Shown here piece by piece: positions 5,858 through 8,670 of a stretch of 8,670 bases of DNA. Under the pieces are notes generated by a model. The model was not told where the DNA came from. It saw nothing but the letters and a program-made list of their open reading frames with translations, and did not search any database. Position 1 is the stretch's first letter. The number at the start of each line of letters is the position of its first letter. The stretch is from Hydrogenophaga sp. (GTDB taxonomy: Bacteria > Pseudomonadota > Gammaproteobacteria > Burkholderiales > Burkholderiaceae_C), in assembly GCA_030684755.1 (NCBI GenBank), contig JAUXXN010000151.1, positions 1-8,670 of the forward strand, read 5' to 3'. The translations under genes and the position numbers were made by a program.

Positions 5858-6570
5858 GCCTGAAACAGCTCCAACAGCCGGTCCAGCCCGCCCATGTCAA
5901 TGGCCACCTTGGCCTGCGCCCGCACCTTGGGTTTGGCCCGGTACGCTACAGACAGGCCCGCTACGCCCATCATCTCCAGGTCGTTCGCACCGTCGCCCAT
6001 GGCAATGGTTTGGCTCGGTTCGCAACCAATCAGGCTGCAGGTGCGCAACAGCGTTTCGCGCTTCATAGCGGCGTCGCAAATATCGCCCCAGCTCTGGTCA
6101 AGCATGCGGCCCGTCAGCACGCCGTCCACCATCTCCAGCTTGTTGCTGCGCGCAAAGTCCAGCGCCAGCCGGTCGCGCAGCCGCTCGGCAAAGTAAGTAA
6201 AACCGCCACTGACCAGCAATACCTTAAGCCCTGCCGCCTTGCAGGCCAGCACCAGCTCAGCAGCACCAGGGTTAAGTTGCAGGCGGGCGCGATACACATG
6301 GGCCAAATCGGCCTCGCGCACGCCCTTGAGCAATGCCACCCGCCGGCGCAGGCTGTCTTTGTAGTCGGTGATCTCACCACGCATGGCAGCCTCGGTGATC
6401 GCCGCCACCTCGGCCTTGCGGCCCACCGCGTCGGCAATCTCGTCCACACACTCAATGTTGATGAGGGTGGAATCCATGTCAAACGCGATCAGCTTGAAAT
6501 CGCGCAGATTCAGAGGAGGCCGGATACCGTTAAGAACCAGGCCGGGAGCAAATTCGGTGGGTGTGGTCAT
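5854..6570 (-). CDS. serB: Phosphoserine phosphatase SerB
   Basis: A 238-residue HAD-superfamily hydrolase catalysing the last step of serine synthesis, O-phosphoserine to serine. The catalytic aspartates are Asp31 and Asp33 in DMDSTLIN; Ser121 in LLVSGGFTYF is motif II; Lys170 in AAMKRETL is a good candidate for the phosphate-contacting lysine; GDGANDLEM (192-200) is the magnesium-binding motif. The short cap after motif I (ECVDEIADAVG...) is typical of SerB. It lacks the longer N-terminal extension of E. coli SerB. I chose the ATG at 6570 because MTTPTEFAPGLV leads straight into the family sequence. An in-frame ATG at 6624 would add 18 residues without family character, but it has a slightly better purine run (AGAGA) upstream and lies close to the mfd stop, so it cannot be excluded. 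The gene lies between mfd and the thioredoxin-like gene on the same strand and overlaps the latter by 4 bp. Confidence 0.93.
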   Translation of the reverse strand: MTTPTEFAPGLVLNGIRPPLNLRDFKLIAFDMDSTLINIECVDEIADAVGRKAEVAAITEAAMRGEITDYKDSLRRRVALLKGVREADLAHVYRARLQLNPGAAELVLACKAAGLKVLLVSGGFTYFAERLRDRLALDFARSNKLEMVDGVLTGRMLDQSWGDICDAAMKRETLLRTCSLIGCEPSQTIAMGDGANDLEMMGVAGLSVAYRAKPKVRAQAKVAIDMGGLDRLLELFQA

Positions 6571-6625
6571 TGGGTTGGGTGTTAGTGAAAAGTTGATGGG
6601 TGCAGCAGCTGCGCACGGGGGCATG

Positions 6626-6654
6626 TTTGATAAGGTCTCTATCCTTTGATAAGG
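6626..6654. repeat. Short direct repeat at the end of mfd
   Basis: The 10-mer TTTGATAAGG occurs at 6626-6635 and again at 6645-6654, a period of 19 bases. The second copy covers the last mfd codons and the first lies just after its stop. It may reflect a small local duplication that set the current stop position. No function is suggested. Confidence 0.4.
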
Positions 6655-8669
6655 ACTTTGGGCGGTTCTGGCTCTGCAGCCTTCACCGGCACCCCCAACC
6701 CCTTCAATACATCCCGCACCAACTGCACCCGGTCTTTGGTTTCGGGCAGGGCGCGTTCAATCCGCAGCTTTTCGTTGCCCGCCAGTTTGATGTGTTTGTT
6801 TTTCTGGATCAGTTCGATGATGCGCATGGGCTCCACCGGTGGGTTGGCTTTGAAGGTGATGGTGGTCACGCCCGGTGATGCATCGACCTTGACCACGCCG
6901 AAAGGCGCGCTCAGCACGCGCAGGCGGTGAACATCGATGAGTGTTTGAGCCTGTGGAGGCAGTTTTCCGAAGCGATCCACAATTTCTTCTAGCAGCGCGT
7001 CCACCTGGGGCGCGGTTTTGGCGGTGGCGAGTTTTTTGTAAAAGCTCAGACGCAAATGCACATCGCCGCAGTAGTCGCTGGGCAACAGGGCGGGGGCGTG
7101 TAGGTTGATGTCGGTGGCGACGCTCAGCGGGCTCAACAGGTCGGGTTCGCGTCCTGCTTTGAGGCTGGCCACGGCTTCGCTCAGCATCTCGTTGTAGAGC
7201 TGAAAGCCCACTTCTAGCATGTTGCCGCTCTGGTTTTCTCCCAGCACCTCGCCCGCACCGCGAATCTCCAGGTCGTGCATGGCCAAATAGAAGCCGCTGC
7301 CAAGTTCCTCCATTTGCTGAATGGCGTCGAGGCGTTGCGCGGCTTGTTTGGTCAGACCTTCTATGTCCGGCACCATGAGGTAGGCATAGGCTTGGTGGTG
7401 GCTGCGGCCCACGCGCCCGCGCAGTTGGTGCAACTGGGCCAAGCCAAATTTGTCGGCCCGGCTCATCACGATGGTGTTGGCCGTGGGCACATCGATACCG
7501 GTTTCGATGATGGTCGAGCACAGCAGCAGGTTGTAGCGTTGCGCCACAAAGTCGCGCATGACGCGCTCCAGATCGCGCTCGGGCATTTGGCCGTGGGCGA
7601 TGGCGATGCGCGCTTCGGGCAATATTTCTTCCAGCTTTTGCTTGCGGTTCTCAATGGTGTCCACCTCGTTGTGCAAAAAGTAGCACTGGCCCCCGCGCTT
7701 GAGTTCGCGAAGCACGGCTTCGCGGATGACGCCGTTGTTTTCGCTGCGCACAAAGGTTTTGATGGCCAGACGGCGCTGCGGTGCGGTGGCGATCACGCTG
7801 AGGTCGCGTAGACCTTCGAGGGCCATGCCCAGCGTGCGCGGAATGGGTGTGGCGGTGAGGGTGAGCACGTCCACTTCGGCGCGCAGCGCTTTCATCTGCT
7901 CTTTGTGGCGCACGCCAAAGCGGTGTTCTTCGTCAATGATGAGCAGGCCCAGGTTGTGGAACTTGGTCGATTCGCTCAGCAGTTTGTGCGTGCCCACCAC
8001 GATGTCCACCGTGCCATCGGCAATGCCTTTGATGGCTGCGGTGATTTCTTTGCCAGAGCGAAAGCGAGACACCTCGGCTACCTTCACCGGCCATTTGGCA
8101 AAGCGGTCCACCAGGGTTTGGAAGTGCTGTTCGGCCAGCAGCGTGGTGGGGGCCAAAAAGGCCACTTGCCGCCCACCGGTGACGGCGACAAACGCGGCGC
8201 GCAGCGCCACCTCGGTTTTACCAAAACCCACGTCGCCGCAGACCAACCGGTCCATGGGGCGCGGGCTGATCATGTCTTGAATGACGGCATGGATGGCGCC
8301 GCGCTGGTCGGCGGTTTCTTCAAAGCCGAAATCGTTGGCAAAAATTTCGTAGTCGTGCGCTGAGTAGGGGAACGCTTGGCCCTGGCGGGTGGCGCGGCGG
8401 GCGTAGATGTTCAGCAGCTCGGCAGCGGCGTCGCGCACCTGCTCCGCCGCTTTGCGTTTGGCTTTGTCCCACTGACCGCTGCCCAGCCGGTGCAGTGGCG
8501 CTTCGTCGGCGCTCACGCCGGTGTAGCGGCTGATGAGCTGCAACTGGCTCACGGGCACGTACAGCGTGGCGTTGTCGGCGTACTCCAGGTGCAAAAACTC
8601 TTGCGTGGCGGGGCTGCCATCGCTGTTTTTTTCGCCCAGGTCCATGTTGATCAGGCCCCGGTAGCGGCC
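6639..8669 (-). CDS. mfd: Transcription-repair coupling factor Mfd, C-terminal part
   Basis: The gene enters from the right edge; about 676 C-terminal residues are present, against about 1150 for the whole protein in E. coli, so the UvrB-like N-terminal region is missing. Mfd removes RNA polymerase stalled at DNA damage and recruits UvrA for nucleotide excision repair. The visible part begins in the RNA-polymerase-interacting domain (GRYRGLINMDLG). Counting from the Met at 8645, the translocase motifs follow: GDVGFGKTE (137-145), DEEH (239-242), TATPIPRT (264-271), STIIETGIDVPTANT (377-391) and the QLRGRVGRSHHQAY block (407-420). The C-terminal TRCF domain follows (about 500-600). The stop is TAG (6641-6639). 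The reading frame is intact. The visible region closely follows E. coli Mfd throughout, so the call is secure. It is the probable first gene of a run with serB and the thioredoxin-like gene. Confidence 0.97.
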   Translation of the reverse strand, partial: GRYRGLINMDLGEKNSDGSPATQEFLHLEYADNATLYVPVSQLQLISRYTGVSADEAPLHRLGSGQWDKAKRKAAEQVRDAAAELLNIYARRATRQGQAFPYSAHDYEIFANDFGFEETADQRGAIHAVIQDMISPRPMDRLVCGDVGFGKTEVALRAAFVAVTGGRQVAFLAPTTLLAEQHFQTLVDRFAKWPVKVAEVSRFRSGKEITAAIKGIADGTVDIVVGTHKLLSESTKFHNLGLLIIDEEHRFGVRHKEQMKALRAEVDVLTLTATPIPRTLGMALEGLRDLSVIATAPQRRLAIKTFVRSENNGVIREAVLRELKRGGQCYFLHNEVDTIENRKQKLEEILPEARIAIAHGQMPERDLERVMRDFVAQRYNLLLCSTIIETGIDVPTANTIVMSRADKFGLAQLHQLRGRVGRSHHQAYAYLMVPDIEGLTKQAAQRLDAIQQMEELGSGFYLAMHDLEIRGAGEVLGENQSGNMLEVGFQLYNEMLSEAVASLKAGREPDLLSPLSVATDINLHAPALLPSDYCGDVHLRLSFYKKLATAKTAPQVDALLEEIVDRFGKLPPQAQTLIDVHRLRVLSAPFGVVKVDASPGVTTITFKANPPVEPMRIIELIQKNKHIKLAGNEKLRIERALPETKDRVQLVRDVLKGLGVPVKAAEPEPPKVLIKG

Positions 8670-8670
8670 A

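Noticed and set aside
7275..8363. Plus-strand ORFs opposite mfd (7275-7811, 7699-8280, 7905-8363)
   Set aside because: They overlap each other in different frames and lie across the conserved Mfd translocase domain, so they are antisense shadows.
1..8670. Mobile element, CRISPR array, phage, defence or toxin-antitoxin locus
   Set aside because: I saw no transposase, integrase, terminal repeats, regularly spaced repeats or defence-type proteins; all full-length genes fit core or common accessory metabolic families.

Overview
The window looks like chromosomal DNA from a beta-proteobacterium, most likely order Burkholderiales and probably family Comamonadaceae. The base composition is GC-rich, coding is dense, the proteins match well-known beta-proteobacterial families, and an intracellular polyhydroxyalkanoate (PHA) depolymerase sits beside an RnfB-type iron-sulfur protein. 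The genus cannot be fixed from the sequence alone. No mobile element, phage gene, CRISPR array, tRNA or rRNA is visible.

Layout, left to right. Bases 1-133 (minus) hold the first 44 codons of an RnfB/RsxB-like [4Fe-4S] protein. A strong hairpin (134-170) separates it from phaZ (184-1788, minus), an intracellular PHA depolymerase with a Cys nucleophile and an unusual 112-residue Ala/Pro/Thr/Lys tail. A 224-bp non-coding stretch (1789-2012) carries a 21-bp near-perfect palindrome overlapping a likely phaZ promoter, plus nested inverted repeats. Next is an RhlE-like DEAD-box RNA helicase (2013-3272, minus). It is divergent from a small SUI1/YciH-family translation factor (3348-3710, plus). A 187-bp leader (3711-3897) with stem-loops and a possible short upstream ORF precedes a TrpB2-type tryptophan synthase beta chain (3898-5259, plus). 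This converges on a minus-strand run that reads mfd (partial, 6639 to the right edge), serB (5854-6570), and a membrane-anchored thioredoxin-like protein (5282-5857).

Functionally, most of the window is housekeeping: RNA remodelling, start-codon selection, serine and tryptophan synthesis or salvage, transcription-coupled repair and extracytoplasmic thiol redox. mfd, serB and the thioredoxin gene are probably co-transcribed; serB and the thioredoxin gene share an ATGA overlap. SerB makes serine, a co-substrate of tryptophan synthase, but serB and trpB2 lie on opposite strands, so any link is loose.

I found no clear new multi-gene system. The most interesting signals are regulatory or architectural: the phaZ operator-like palindrome, the charge-segregated PhaZ tail, the trpB2 leader in which the Shine-Dalgarno sequence can pair with a segment inside a short ORF containing one Trp codon, and the hairpin abutting the rnfB start codon.
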